NCBI GenBank assembly: GCA_900472925.1
Contig: UCJU01000005.1
Location: 1-64,000 of the forward strand
Direction of reading: 5' to 3'
DNA length: 64,000 nt
Source of the DNA: Hyphomicrobiales bacterium
GTDB lineage: Bacteria; Pseudomonadota; Alphaproteobacteria; Rhizobiales; Rhizobiaceae
Shown one piece after another: positions 1-9,153 of the stretch (position 1 is its first letter; each line of letters begins with the position of its first letter). The notes under the pieces were generated by a model, which saw only the letters and a list, made by a program, of their open reading frames with translations, had not been told where the DNA came from and ran no database searches. A program made the position numbers and the translations under genes.

Positions 1-203
1 TGGGAGGATGTCATGTCTGTTAGGATCGTCGTTACGACATCAGACAGGGATGGAGACATCCTTCTTCGCCACCAGCGCCGCTGGCTGTTGTGATGATCGG
101 GCAAAACTCCGGGTAGGCGCTTGACTTACAAGCGCCCCGACCCGACGCGCGCGCACCATTGCGGCTGCTGTCACATGCATCAACATGTTTCTGGGAGGAA
201 ACC

Positions 204-1268
204 ATGACGAAAACCAACAAGACGTTCGATATTCTTGCATTGGCCGTGGGGGTTTTCGCCCTTGCGGCACCAACCTTTGCCCAGGATCCGCAAAGCGCTG
301 TTAACGAGGCACGCGCAGTTAAAACCGAATGGACCGGTCCTGTTAAGGTTGTTGCCAATGTCGCAGCGGGCAAGAACATCTATGTGATTACCTGCGCATC
401 GCAGGCCGCGGGATGTGTGCGGTCGGCAAACGGCGTCGAAGAGGCTGGGGCCGCGCTGGGATGGGATGTGCGCGTGATTGACGGACGCGGTGATCCCGCG
501 GCGTGGAATTCGGGCATCTTGTCTGCTGTCACTGCAAAAGCCGACGGTATCGTCTTGGTCGCAGTTCCGCCTATGCTGGTTGGGGATGCTTTGGCCCAGG
601 CACAGGCCGCTGGTATTGCTGTCGTCTCAGTATACAATCCGCCGCCCGAACAGAACGACGGCGTATTTGCCTATGTGCGCCCGGACCATGTTGCGCAAGG
701 TGCCCTTGTCGCCGACTGGGTCGAAGTCGATTCGCATGGCAGCGCCAAAATCATTCTTATTGAAGACCCGATTTTTCCCGAACTGATCCAGCGCAGCAAA
801 GGGTTCCGTGACGGCATCGCAAGCTGTGCTGGGTGCGAAATTGTCGAAACGGTGGAATCGAACCTGGCAACCATGGTTCAGCGTACACCCGGCGCAGTGG
901 CGGCAGCCCTCAGCCGCCACCCCGAAGCAAATTATGTCATTGCACCTTACGACTCGAACGGTTTTTTCGCCAGCGAAGGCGTCCGTCAAGCAGGACGTTC
1001 GGGCACTGTTCGGGTTGGCTCCTACGAGGGCGATCCTCAGACTCTCGCCGCGATCCGTGAGGGCCAATACGCGATGACACTTGCCGGCCCCGCTGAAGAA
1101 ATGGGCTGGCAGGCAGTCGACCAACTGGCCCGCAAGTTCTCCGGCATGGAAGCGGAAAGCCCATTGGTGACCTACCGTCTGCTTGATGCCGAAAACGCTC
1201 CGGACACCGCCGGTTGGCTTGGCGATGTGGATTACAAATCCAAATTTCTCAAGCTCTGGTCCAAGTAA
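204..1268 (+). CDS. Sugar ABC transporter substrate-binding protein
   Basis: Periplasmic binding protein of the ribose/galactose class (type I fold), about 354 residues, expected to capture a sugar-like solute and hand it to the permease encoded two genes downstream. The start at 204 is preceded by a GGAGG-type ribosome site at 194-199, and the N-terminus is a signal peptide ending near a LAAPTFAQD cleavage context. The body shows the family pattern of repeated Rossmann halves (KADGIVLVAVPP, GSAKIILIEDP, VGSYEGDPQTLAAI). The stop codon overlaps the ATG of the ATPase gene (TAATG), so the three genes form one operon. The substrate cannot be told from sequence. An upstream in-frame ATG at 159 lacks a comparable ribosome site. 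Confidence 0.85.
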   Translation: MTKTNKTFDILALAVGVFALAAPTFAQDPQSAVNEARAVKTEWTGPVKVVANVAAGKNIYVITCASQAAGCVRSANGVEEAGAALGWDVRVIDGRGDPAAWNSGILSAVTAKADGIVLVAVPPMLVGDALAQAQAAGIAVVSVYNPPPEQNDGVFAYVRPDHVAQGALVADWVEVDSHGSAKIILIEDPIFPELIQRSKGFRDGIASCAGCEIVETVESNLATMVQRTPGAVAAALSRHPEANYVIAPYDSNGFFASEGVRQAGRSGTVRVGSYEGDPQTLAAIREGQYAMTLAGPAEEMGWQAVDQLARKFSGMEAESPLVTYRLLDAENAPDTAGWLGDVDYKSKFLKLWSK

Positions 1269-2810
1269 TGTCCCAGCCCGTATTGTCAATCAAGGGTGCC
1301 ACCAAATCGTTTGGTGGGACCTTAGCTCTGCGCGGCGTGGATTTCACTGTAAAGGCCGGTGAGATTCATGCCTTACTCGGGGAAAACGGCGCCGGGAAAT
1401 CGACGCTGATCAAGCTCCTTGCTGGCGTTCATTCCACTGATGAGGGCGAATTTCTGGTTGCGGGCGAAGCGCTTCCGTCGGGATTTCGTCCGCAGGACGT
1501 CGCTGCCGCCGGCATTCGTTTTGTGCATCAGGACTTTGGCCTGGTTGATTCCATGACCGTGATGGAAAACATCGCGCTGGTGGCGGGCTTCAAGCACCGC
1601 TTCGGAGCGATCGACTATCAGGCCACTGCTGAACATACGACCCAACAGTTGGCCAAGTTGAATGTTTCGTTTGACCCCTACGCGTTGGTGGGCAGTCTTG
1701 CCATTGCCGAAAAAGCTATCCTGGCGCTCGCACGCGCATTGTCGGGCGACGCAAAGCTGATCGTGGTTGACGAAGTTGCGGCCGCATTGCCGAGTCCTGA
1801 TGTTGCACGGGTCCATGACGTTGTACGCACGGCCGCCAGCCAAGGCGTTGCATTTGTCTATGTTTCACATCGTTTCACATCGCCTGGAAGAAGTCTTCCA
1901 GCTTTGTGATCGTATCACCGTTTTGCGCGACGGCAGCCTGGTGGCTGTCTCCGAGGTCGCAGGCGTCGATATGGCGCAGGTCATTCAATGGATCGTCGGT
2001 AAGTCTGTGTCACTCGAGCGCAATGCTGGCAACCAAAGCACCGGTATCACACGGCTAAACGCATCGGATATCCAGGGCGGGCTTGTCAGTGCCCCGCTCA
2101 ACCTGAACATCGCTACTGGCGAAATCCTGGGCATAACCGGGATCATAGGATCCGGTTACGACTCCGCCTGCGCGATGATTGCTGGAATTGATGACAGCAA
2201 AACGGGACGTGTCACTGTTGACGATACGGATATCACAAAGAACAACGCTGCATGCAGCCGGGCAGCCGGGATTGAAGTTGTCGTAGGTGATCGCAGCCGC
2301 GCCACATTTGCCGAACGAACAGTTCTTGAGAACCTGTTTCCGGATGCGCTTTTTCGTCGTGGCAGTTGGCCGAACCCGTCGGCAGAACGACAAGCCGCCA
2401 GCGAATACATCTCTGAATTCAATGTGCGACCGACCGCGTGCCGGGACCTGCCCATTCAATCCCTGTCAGGCGGGAACCAACAGAAAATCCTCTTTGCCCG
2501 CGCCCTGAAATCCAACCCCAAAGTCGTCGTTTTGATCGACCCAACCGCTGGGGTCGATGTGGGATCACGCGAAGAATTGCACGAAATGCTGCGCATGGCA
2601 GCTCGCCAGGGCGTTTCCGTTCTGCTGGGCTCAAGCGATTTTGAAGAAATCGCACGTGTCGCAGATCGGGTCATTGTGATGCGCGACGGGCGCCTGTCGG
2701 CTGAAGTCACGGATCAAGATGTGACATGGGACCGACTTTTTTGGGAAGCTCATGGCGGCCACGGGCATGCCGAACCAAACACCAACATCGAGCAAGGAAT
2801 ACCATCATGA
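1268..2810 (+). pseudogene. Sugar ABC transporter ATP-binding protein, frameshifted
   Basis: This would be a double-domain ATPase of the RbsA/MglA type. The first half has a Walker A motif (GENGAGKST) and the second half has the degenerate GIIGSG loop, signature LSGGNQQK and switch region of this family. The reading frame breaks near 1882. A 10-base block, TTTCACATCG, occurs twice in tandem at 1863-1872 and 1873-1882. Removing one copy restores FVYVSHRLEEVFQLCD, which is the normal sequence at that place. The upstream part stops at 1909 and the downstream part runs on in another frame to 2810. The Walker B region of domain 1 reads VVDEVAAAL rather than DEPTAAL. Either the allele is inactive or the repeat is an assembly error or a slippage-prone switch. 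Confidence 0.8.
1863..1882 (+). repeat. 10-bp tandem duplication causing a frameshift
   Basis: TTTCACATCG is present twice head to tail inside the ABC ATPase gene. Its length (10, not a multiple of 3) explains the frame change, and deleting one unit rejoins the two halves of the protein. Confidence 0.9.
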
Positions 2811-3781
2811 GCTCTACTCAATCTCGCGCCTCCGTCGGCAAGTTTGTTTGGTCAAACTCTCTGTTCCTGATGTTGTTCGCCATTGTCGCCCTCTTTTCGT
2901 TTCTCTTACCGCACAGCTATTTTTCACCCACAAACGCGCAAATGATTTCGTCGTCCAACGCTGTGCTAGCGTTGCTGGCGCTTGCAGCCGTGCTGCCGCT
3001 GATCGGCGGCCAATTCGACATGTCGATCGGCTTTACATTGGCCCTGTCACAGTCCCTATGTGCCGGACTCATCATTCACCACGGTATGAATCCTTTGGCA
3101 GCAGGGGCACTGGTTGTGCTCTGTGGTATCGTCATAGGCTTGATCAACGGGTTTCTGGTGGCCCGCGCAGGTCTGAATGCTTTCATCACAACCTTGGCCA
3201 CGGGGATCGTTGTGCAAGGATTCGCACAGCTCTATACCGGTGGAACATCACTGTTTGGTCGTATTCCCGAGGGCTTTCTGCTGCTTGGGCGCGGCAAGTT
3301 TTTGGGCGTTCCGATGCCGTTGGTGTATGTCTTGGTGGTCGCCACGGTGATGTGGGCAGCGCTTCGCTATACCGATTGGGGCCGTAAATGCTATGCCATC
3401 GGTGGCAATGCCAAAGCAGCCAAACTGATTGGTATCCCAGTCGACCGCATCACTATTCAGATGTTTGTCATTGGCGGGGCTCTAGCGGCGCTTGCAGGGG
3501 TCTTGTCCACCAGTATCCTGGGTTCGGCAAACCCAAATATCGGGCTAAACTATTTACTGCCTGCGTTCGCCGCAGTGTTCCTGGGCGCCGCAACCGCCGG
3601 TCCCGGACGGTTCAATGCATGGGGAACCGTCGTTGCCGTCTACGTGCTGGCAGCTGGGATCAGTGGTCTTCAACAACTTGGGGCGGCTTTTTACGTTGAA
3701 CAGTTTTTCAACGGCGGCGCACTACTTTTGGCCGTTGCTCTGGCACGGTGGATTGCAATCAGGGCTAGGGTCGGATCCTGA
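2807..3781 (+). CDS. Sugar ABC transporter permease
   Basis: Inner-membrane permease of the RbsC family (BPD_transp_2), 324 residues, which is the usual length. The start overlaps the ATPase stop as ATGA at 2807-2810. The sequence is almost entirely hydrophobic, with family-typical segments such as PLIGGQFDMSIGFTLAL, LINGFLVARAGLNAFITTLATG and the cytoplasmic loop GGNAKAAKLIGIPVDR near residues 200-215. It should form the channel of the importer encoded by 204-3781. Because the partner ATPase is frameshifted, the system may not work unless another ATPase substitutes. Confidence 0.88.
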   Translation: MSSTQSRASVGKFVWSNSLFLMLFAIVALFSFLLPHSYFSPTNAQMISSSNAVLALLALAAVLPLIGGQFDMSIGFTLALSQSLCAGLIIHHGMNPLAAGALVVLCGIVIGLINGFLVARAGLNAFITTLATGIVVQGFAQLYTGGTSLFGRIPEGFLLLGRGKFLGVPMPLVYVLVVATVMWAALRYTDWGRKCYAIGGNAKAAKLIGIPVDRITIQMFVIGGALAALAGVLSTSILGSANPNIGLNYLLPAFAAVFLGAATAGPGRFNAWGTVVAVYVLAAGISGLQQLGAAFYVEQFFNGGALLLAVALARWIAIRARVGS

Positions 3782-3827
3782 TCACCGGGCTGCACAGGGC
3801 CGCCGTCAGCGACCTTGTGCAACTTGG

Positions 3828-3846
3828 GGGAATAGCCTCTATTCCC
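3828..3846 (+). terminator. Hairpin after the sugar permease
   Basis: GGGAATAG and CTATTCCC form a perfect 8-bp stem with a 3-base loop, 47 bases after the permease stop. There is no run of T directly behind it, so it could be a weak terminator or an RNA-stabilising stem. Confidence 0.4.
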
Positions 3847-4253
3847 TGAATATCCTTTCCCCCACCTTTTCCGACAAGAACCCGACGCCTTCACGGGAGG
3901 AGGCCCGGTGGCGACCACCACCAATATCGGCACCGGGACCGGGACTGATGATCAACGGCCGCGAATTGCCGAGTTCGCAGGCTGAACCCCGCTACACGAA
4001 AGAATATAAAAGAAAGAACGAAGGGTCTGTGGGCTTCAAAACGCACCTGCCCGGCTTTAAGCGCTCGAGCGATGGCCTGCGCATAAAGGACCATTGGTCT
4101 GTCATCAATTTTCCCGATGGATACCATCAAGACATACCGGCTATTCTTCACGTGCTGCTGCGTGTAATTCAAGATATCGTGATCAAAGCGTTTCAAGACA
4201 TGCTTCCTCGCACGCGCAAGTTCTTTCCGACGAACAACTGGAGACCACCAGTT
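3847..4253. other. No recognisable gene
   Basis: About 400 bases between the sugar importer and the redox/channel operon. Open frames on both strands match nothing I know and have no convincing ribosome site. Promoter elements for the following operon presumably lie here, but I cannot place them. Confidence 0.4.
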
Positions 4254-4370
4254 ATGACCACGATCCCTTATATCGATTCCAGCATCCCCGATCGCTTTCG
4301 CCCAGCTTTGGCAGGCCAACGCATTTATCCGACGGAGCACAGTGAACAGATAGTTGCGGTCAGCGTATGA
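4254..4370 (+). CDS. Possible 38-residue leader ORF of the redox/channel operon
   Basis: A short ORF beginning MTTIPYIDSSIPDRF, with GGAG at 4240-4243 ten bases before its ATG. Its stop overlaps the start of the next gene as ATGA (4367-4370), the same coupling seen again between the next two genes. I recognise no domain and no membrane segment. The ATGA overlap supports translation, or at least a role in translational coupling, but an ORF this short can arise by chance. The same frame is open far upstream without a better start. Confidence 0.35.
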   Translation: MTTIPYIDSSIPDRFRPALAGQRIYPTEHSEQIVAVSV

Positions 4371-5551
4371 CAGAGCGATCTGAGACCACGCAGAGATTAT
4401 CTTTTGCCATACTACTACGTCATGGACGCTTTTGGTCAGGGATCATTCTTTCTGTATTTGTCGTCGGTCATGTTGCCAATCTTGGGCTCGGGTTAGTCTC
4501 ACTCGCGTTTATGGAAACAGCCCGCAGCTACTTGATGGCTTTCTGGCGTAGCGTTCCGGGAACGACCATTCTCGTCGTGTCGGCATTGATACATACGCTC
4601 CTCGGCCTTTACTCGTTATCGACAAGACGATCTTTCCCAGCTAGCAAAACCGATATTGTGCAACTTTTGCTAGGGCTCGTTACGCCACCTCTTTTGCTAA
4701 CCCACGCTCTGACCATGCGCTTAACCGGCGAGATTGTTCCGGGTTTCGACGAGAGCTATGGCACGATCCTATCCGTTTACTGGGTCGTAGCGCCGATTTA
4801 TGCTTTCCAACAGCTTCTGGCCGTGGTTGCCGTTTGGGGGCATGCCTCGATAGGTCTATATTCATGGCTCGTCCTCAAACCAGCATGGCCTCGGGTACGG
4901 CATTTTGTCCTGCCACTCTTTTTCTTGATCCCTCTAATCTCCCTGTTGGGTTTCATCTCATCTGGGAACGAGGTCATTGAGAAACTCGCAAACGACACTT
5001 CATGGCGGAACCATATAAACTCAATGCTGAGCAACACGGAGTCAGCAGCAGCAATACTAAAGGTGGCCAATGAAAGGGTAATTTTCGTTTATACCGTTTT
5101 TGTCCTCGTGGCGGCACTGAGTTGGCTTTGGAGAGCGGCTTTGAAGCGCTCCCGTGAGGTGAAGGTGCATTATGATACCGGCGAGACTATAATCGATCGA
5201 AGCGGCCTCTCGATTCTCGAAATCAGCCTCCGGAACGGTGTTCCTCACGCACATATTTGCAACGGACGGGGTCGATGTGGCACTTGCCGCGTCGACATTC
5301 TTCTCGGGACAGAGAACCTGTCGGCTTCCAGCGAACTTGAACGCAGGACGCTCGACGCTGTCAAGGCAGACAGAGCAAGCCGACTGGCATGCCAGGCCCG
5401 TTTACAGAAAGGTGCCGTAACGATTACTCGATTGTTGCCTGCCTACGTCGACCCGAGTGCGGCCCAACATCCATCAACTTGGACGGAATCTCGACAGGAC
5501 GGAGCGCTACCTGCTGCGCCGCTAACCTCACCCGAGGGAGCAATCAGATGA
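4367..5551 (+). CDS. Diheme-B membrane anchor plus 2Fe-2S ferredoxin-domain protein
   Basis: A 394-residue protein with about six membrane helices in residues 15-260, followed by a plant-type 2Fe-2S ferredoxin domain (about residues 264-355). The cluster ligands are visible as C298, C304, C307 and C342 (HICNGRGRCGTCRVD, then RLACQA). Histidines H35, H76, H113 and H159 fall inside hydrophobic helices (VVGHVANLG, ALIHTLLG, LLTHALTM, VWGHASIG) and resemble the heme ligands of the succinate-dehydrogenase-like diheme-B anchor. The same anchor-ferredoxin head is known from rhizobial CyaC-type adenylate cyclases that respond to the quinone pool. Here the cyclase domain is absent: the chain ends about 40 residues after the ferredoxin with a Pro/Ala/Ser-rich tail. 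Both ends overlap neighbours by ATGA, and the next gene is an MscS channel. Its role as a redox sensor or electron carrier for the channel is inference. Confidence 0.75.
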   Translation: MTERSETTQRLSFAILLRHGRFWSGIILSVFVVGHVANLGLGLVSLAFMETARSYLMAFWRSVPGTTILVVSALIHTLLGLYSLSTRRSFPASKTDIVQLLLGLVTPPLLLTHALTMRLTGEIVPGFDESYGTILSVYWVVAPIYAFQQLLAVVAVWGHASIGLYSWLVLKPAWPRVRHFVLPLFFLIPLISLLGFISSGNEVIEKLANDTSWRNHINSMLSNTESAAAILKVANERVIFVYTVFVLVAALSWLWRAALKRSREVKVHYDTGETIIDRSGLSILEISLRNGVPHAHICNGRGRCGTCRVDILLGTENLSASSELERRTLDAVKADRASRLACQARLQKGAVTITRLLPAYVDPSAAQHPSTWTESRQDGALPAAPLTSPEGAIR

Positions 5552-7515
5552 TTGGGTCGAATGGAGCGACCAGCGTGGTCAATACCGCTCAAGCGGTAAC
5601 ACTGGGTTCTTACTCGATCCCCGACGCCTCATCGACGATTATCTCGAGGGTTTTGAGCGGGATTGCGGAGCGTTCGCAGGAGTATGTCACAAGTTTCGGA
5701 GCTGCACCATCCGAGTACCTTCAACTCAGCAGCGCGCTGGCGTCTTTTGCTGGAAGCGGTGATGGCATAAGGGCATTCACTTACGTCCTTATAATGCTGA
5801 CCGTTGGTGTGGGCATTGAGCTGTATTACTGGGCGTACGCTTACTCTGCGCTTCGATCGCTTCTAAACCTCGAACCATCATCGCCGCGAGATGCCTTGCG
5901 CTTTTCAGCTCGACGAGTCTGGTTGACGGGGTTTGGTTTGTTTTTGTTCGGCACCGCGACATTGGCGACGACAGCCGCATTCTCCTGGCCCGCTCAGGTC
6001 TACGACGCCACTGTGAGGCTTACCCTTTTGCTTGTTGCCATTCGAGGGTGCCTTTTAATCTTGGACGTCATCATCTCGCCAAAATCACCACAGCTGCGCC
6101 TAGTACCTATAAGCAATGAGCGCGCCTGGTACGCCAGCTTTGCGTTGAAATTCCTAGTAGCCCTAGTGTTCATCACCTGGTTTGTCCCAGCGCTGATCGA
6201 GCGCTTCCCGAACGCGGCAAACCTGGCTTCTGCAGTAAGACTTGCACTCGGGACGATTGTTGCGACAAGTATCCTAGTGATAGCGGTTCAGACGACAAAT
6301 CGCCCATCGCCCTCTTTCCAGGATATCCGCCACGGGGTGCTCCCCAAGTTCTCGATTTCGATGGCAGCTACGGCTCTGATTGTCATTATTTACGGGCTTT
6401 GGGTATTCGATTTTACGACTACCGCTCTGTTAATGACGATACTTTTAGCCACCGTGGCAATCCAAATGCCCATGCGTTCTATGGTTTTTTACTTTTGGCG
6501 TGATGAGGTGATGACCGGAAACGTATCTCGTGACGGGCCAGTTGAGGATGAAGAACCTGTACCCGCGCTTGCTCCTTCCATAATACTGTCTATCGTCAGG
6601 CTATGTGGTGTTCTGGCAGGCATCATAGCGTGCGCGACAGCAGCAGATTTACCTGTTCTTGGAGCTGCAACATCAGACAGCCCGATGGCGCGGCTGGGTG
6701 TTCGGCTGCTTGAAGTGGCCGCCCTTGGGCTTTCGGCGAATGTATTGTGGATCATCACTCGAGCGTCGATCGATCACCGTCTCGCAGGGCTTTCACCAGA
6801 ATTGGAACAAGGTCGCAGTCCCTCTTCACGACTTCTGACGCTTCTTCCGATTCTGAGAATGACGGCACTTGTGGTCATTGGCGTCATGCTGGTGCTTTCT
6901 TCACTCTGGACCCTTGGGCTCGAGATCACGCCACTGCTGGCGGGTGCAGGTGTGGTCGGGCTTGCGTTCGGGTTTGGAGCACAATCGCTGGTGAAGGACG
7001 TGATAACGGGCGTGTTTTATCTCGCCGAGGACACCTTTAGGATCGGGGAGTACATAGAGAGCGGCTCATCGACAAAGGGTACGGTCGAGAAACTGACACT
7101 GCGGACAGTTGCCCTTCGTCATCACAATGGGCCTGTTCATTTCGTACCTTATGGTACTCTTGGAACGGTCAGGAACACCTCTCGTGACTGGGTCGTTGAG
7201 AAATTCAATTTGCCCCTGCCGCTTGAGGTCGATAGTGAGCGTATTCGTAAGCTGATCAAACGCATCGGGGAAGCGATGTTGGATGATCCCGAGCTGGGTC
7301 CGTTGATTATCGAGCCTCTCAAGGGAAAGCTCTCCAGAATAGATCCGGGCGTCAAGATATTCCGCTGCAGTTTCAAGACAGCGCCCGGCAATCAATTTGA
7401 GGTCCGAGCTGCTGCTTACAAGCGGATTGAAGGTGCATTGAACGAGGCCGGCATCACCTTTGCTGGGACACAGCTTACGCCCCCTAAGCCACCTGGCCCG
7501 GGCAACCCGCCCTGA
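5548..7515 (+). CDS. MscS-family mechanosensitive ion channel
   Basis: A 655-residue inner-membrane channel of the larger MscS class (like YbdG/YbiO). The N-terminal 430 residues hold about ten hydrophobic helices. The pore helix is seen at residues 463-485 (GAGVVGLAFGFGAQSLVKDV), followed by the MscS beta domain (FRIGEYIESG, VEKLTLRTVALRHHNGPVHFVPYG) and the cytoplasmic vestibule with a Pro-rich tail. The ATG at 5548 overlaps the stop of the ferredoxin-domain gene (ATGA), so the two proteins are probably made in fixed ratio. An in-frame start further upstream at 5389 lies inside the previous gene and is not needed. Such channels release solutes under membrane tension. Control of gating by the redox partner is a hypothesis from gene order only. 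Confidence 0.88.
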   Translation: MIGSNGATSVVNTAQAVTLGSYSIPDASSTIISRVLSGIAERSQEYVTSFGAAPSEYLQLSSALASFAGSGDGIRAFTYVLIMLTVGVGIELYYWAYAYSALRSLLNLEPSSPRDALRFSARRVWLTGFGLFLFGTATLATTAAFSWPAQVYDATVRLTLLLVAIRGCLLILDVIISPKSPQLRLVPISNERAWYASFALKFLVALVFITWFVPALIERFPNAANLASAVRLALGTIVATSILVIAVQTTNRPSPSFQDIRHGVLPKFSISMAATALIVIIYGLWVFDFTTTALLMTILLATVAIQMPMRSMVFYFWRDEVMTGNVSRDGPVEDEEPVPALAPSIILSIVRLCGVLAGIIACATAADLPVLGAATSDSPMARLGVRLLEVAALGLSANVLWIITRASIDHRLAGLSPELEQGRSPSSRLLTLLPILRMTALVVIGVMLVLSSLWTLGLEITPLLAGAGVVGLAFGFGAQSLVKDVITGVFYLAEDTFRIGEYIESGSSTKGTVEKLTLRTVALRHHNGPVHFVPYGTLGTVRNTSRDWVVEKFNLPLPLEVDSERIRKLIKRIGEAMLDDPELGPLIIEPLKGKLSRIDPGVKIFRCSFKTAPGNQFEVRAAAYKRIEGALNEAGITFAGTQLTPPKPPGPGNPP

Positions 7516-7612
7516 GTTGCAGGGATACGTCGTCTGGTCCTTCTTGAAAGCGCCGGATGCTAATTCGCGCTTTGCCAAGGCCGGAACGATACGCCCATGC
7601 ACTGCAATGAAA

Positions 7613-8317
7613 TCACCTGTCTGTCACGCGTGTTCCTGTTATTAAAACCATCAGTACATGGTCAACCACCTGTACCAGACGCTCGCGCGGGACCGCCGAG
7701 CCAGCCGATCCGGCATAATGGGCCAGAAGCGCGACAAGGTTATCACTCATGGCGTCGAGCTCAACCCCGGACAAAGGCAGGTGCCCTGCATCGGCTGCTC
7801 GTCTGGCGATCGCGCCTAGTTCGGCTCGGACGAAGGTGCCAAAGCGCCCAGACAACGTTTGATAAAGATCGGGATGAAACCGCGCCATCTCCATTGTCGC
7901 CGTCACGATCTCGGGACGGTCGTCACAGTTACTGGCATGCGCTGCCAAAGCCAGAAGATCGTCTCGCAGCGACGTGCCGGGATATCGAGGCGGGTCTATG
8001 GAGTTCAGCGTAGCAACGGCATCGGCTACGAGATCCGCTTTCGCGGTCCATCGTCGATAAAGCGTTGCCTTTGATACCGCCGCACGCGCCGCCACGTCGG
8101 TCATTGTCAGACCTTGGTACCCCTTTTCACCAAGCAAATCGAGTGCTGCGCCCATGATAAGATCGTCTCGGATTTTGCTGTGCGGGCGCGGGTAATCACC
8201 CCTCCGAAGGCACAGCCATTCATAGTTGAACGTAAGCGTTGTGGCACGAACTGATCCGGCCCAGATCATAGTCCCGCTCTCGGCCGTGGTTGCCGCGAGT
8301 GCGATATTGATGTGCAC
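7613..8317 (-). CDS. TetR-family transcriptional regulator
   Basis: The helix-turn-helix lies in the first half: IRDDLIMGAALDLLGEKGYQ, then LTMTDVAARAAVSKATLYRRW, the classic TetR signature. The C-terminal half is a helical ligand-binding domain (LRDDLLALAAHAS to the C-terminus). The chosen frame has about 45 residues before the HTH. Starts at 8317 and 8269 are both possible, and typical family members have shorter leaders. It is convergent with the MscS gene and transcribed toward it. No operator or target is evident; the PEBP-like gene at 8506 is on the same strand upstream. Confidence 0.8.
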   Translation of the reverse strand: MHINIALAATTAESGTMIWAGSVRATTLTFNYEWLCLRRGDYPRPHSKIRDDLIMGAALDLLGEKGYQGLTMTDVAARAAVSKATLYRRWTAKADLVADAVATLNSIDPPRYPGTSLRDDLLALAAHASNCDDRPEIVTATMEMARFHPDLYQTLSGRFGTFVRAELGAIARRAADAGHLPLSGVELDAMSDNLVALLAHYAGSAGSAVPRERLVQVVDHVLMVLITGTRVTDR

Positions 8318-8458
8318 CGCCGCTCTTTAGCCGGCAATGCAAAAATGAGCATGGCCTAGCATCCATTAGTTCTGAACAGGACGGTCTCTAAAACGACCCA
8401 TTTCCGTCGGCTTCTGCCGCAAAATTCAGGCTTCCCGCAGGAAAGACAAACCGCGTGC

Positions 8459-8495
8459 GCAACGGCAGTCGGCCAAAAAAGCCGACTGCCGTTGC
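8459..8495 (-). terminator. 15-bp stem-loop terminator of the PEBP-like gene
   Basis: GCAACGGCAGTCGGC (8459-8473) pairs perfectly with 8481-8495 around a 7-base loop. It lies 11 bases past the stop of the gene at 8506-9054. A long T tail is missing on the minus strand, but the stem is very strong. Confidence 0.65.
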
Positions 8496-8505
8496 CTCAA
8501 TCATC

Positions 8506-9054
8506 TCAGCGATTGAAAACCGCAGTGATGCGGGCACTCTGAATGGTATTCGCGCCTATCATGAAACCGGCCAGTGCATTGCTAGAGTTCTTCGGCAGTT
8601 CCAGCCGTTCTGTCCCCAAGGCATGAACCGTGAATACATAGCGGTGAACCTCGCCAGGAGGTGGGCAAGCGCCACCAAACCCGGTCACTCCATAATCATT
8701 GGTGATTTCGATCGTCCCTGCTGGCATCTTGCCATTTCCGCTGGCACCAAGTTCGAGCGAGTTCACGGAGGCCGGGATGTTCACAGCGTTCCAGTGCCAC
8801 CATCCAGAACCGGTCGGGGCGTCCGGGTCATAGGCGGTGATAGCAAAGCTCTTGGTGCCTTCAGGTGCACCAGACCAGGACAGCTGCGGCGATTGATTGC
8901 CGCCATCGCATCCAAAACCTTTAAAGACAAAAGAAGAGCCCAGTTGCGCACCTTCGGCAATCGAGGTGCTGGATAGTTTCAAGTCCTGCGCGCTTGCTGT
9001 CGAGCCTATCATGGCCGCCAGCAACGAACCGATGAGAGAAATGGTCCTCAGCAT
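8506..9054 (-). CDS. YbhB/YbcL (PEBP) family periplasmic protein
   Basis: A phosphatidylethanolamine-binding-protein (Raf kinase inhibitor-like) fold protein of about 182 residues with a cleavable signal peptide (LLAAMIGSTASAQD). Family motifs are present: the ligand-site segment NQSPQLSWSGAPEGTKSFAI, the DPDAPTGSGWWHWNAVNIP block and GVTGFGGACPPPGEVHRYVF. Bacterial members are small exported proteins of unclear role. The ATG at 9054 is chosen because AAAGGA lies about 10 bases upstream; the longer frame begins with a TTG that overlaps that site. It is followed by a strong hairpin and looks monocistronic. Confidence 0.85.
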   Translation of the reverse strand: MLRTISLIGSLLAAMIGSTASAQDLKLSSTSIAEGAQLGSSFVFKGFGCDGGNQSPQLSWSGAPEGTKSFAITAYDPDAPTGSGWWHWNAVNIPASVNSLELGASGNGKMPAGTIEITNDYGVTGFGGACPPPGEVHRYVFTVHALGTERLELPKNSSNALAGFMIGANTIQSARITAVFNR

Positions 9055-9153
9055 GATTGAGTGTCCTTTCAAGACGATTGATCATCCTGCATGTGATAGC
9101 TTACAGCCTTCGGCTCAGCTTCCGGCTAGCGATCAGATACTATCGAGAAACGA

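Noticed and set aside
627-1289. 220-codon minus-strand frame over the sugar-binding protein gene
   Set aside because: It is an antisense frame of a clear coding gene, with no ribosome site and no family match.
3891-4340. 149-codon minus-strand frame in the gap before the redox operon
   Set aside because: No ribosome site, no recognised domain, and it opposes the direction of the coupled operon.
3615-4370. 251-codon frame ending at the redox operon
   Set aside because: Its first part overlaps the sugar permease in another frame and only the last 38 codons have a plausible start; only that short ORF is kept, at low confidence.
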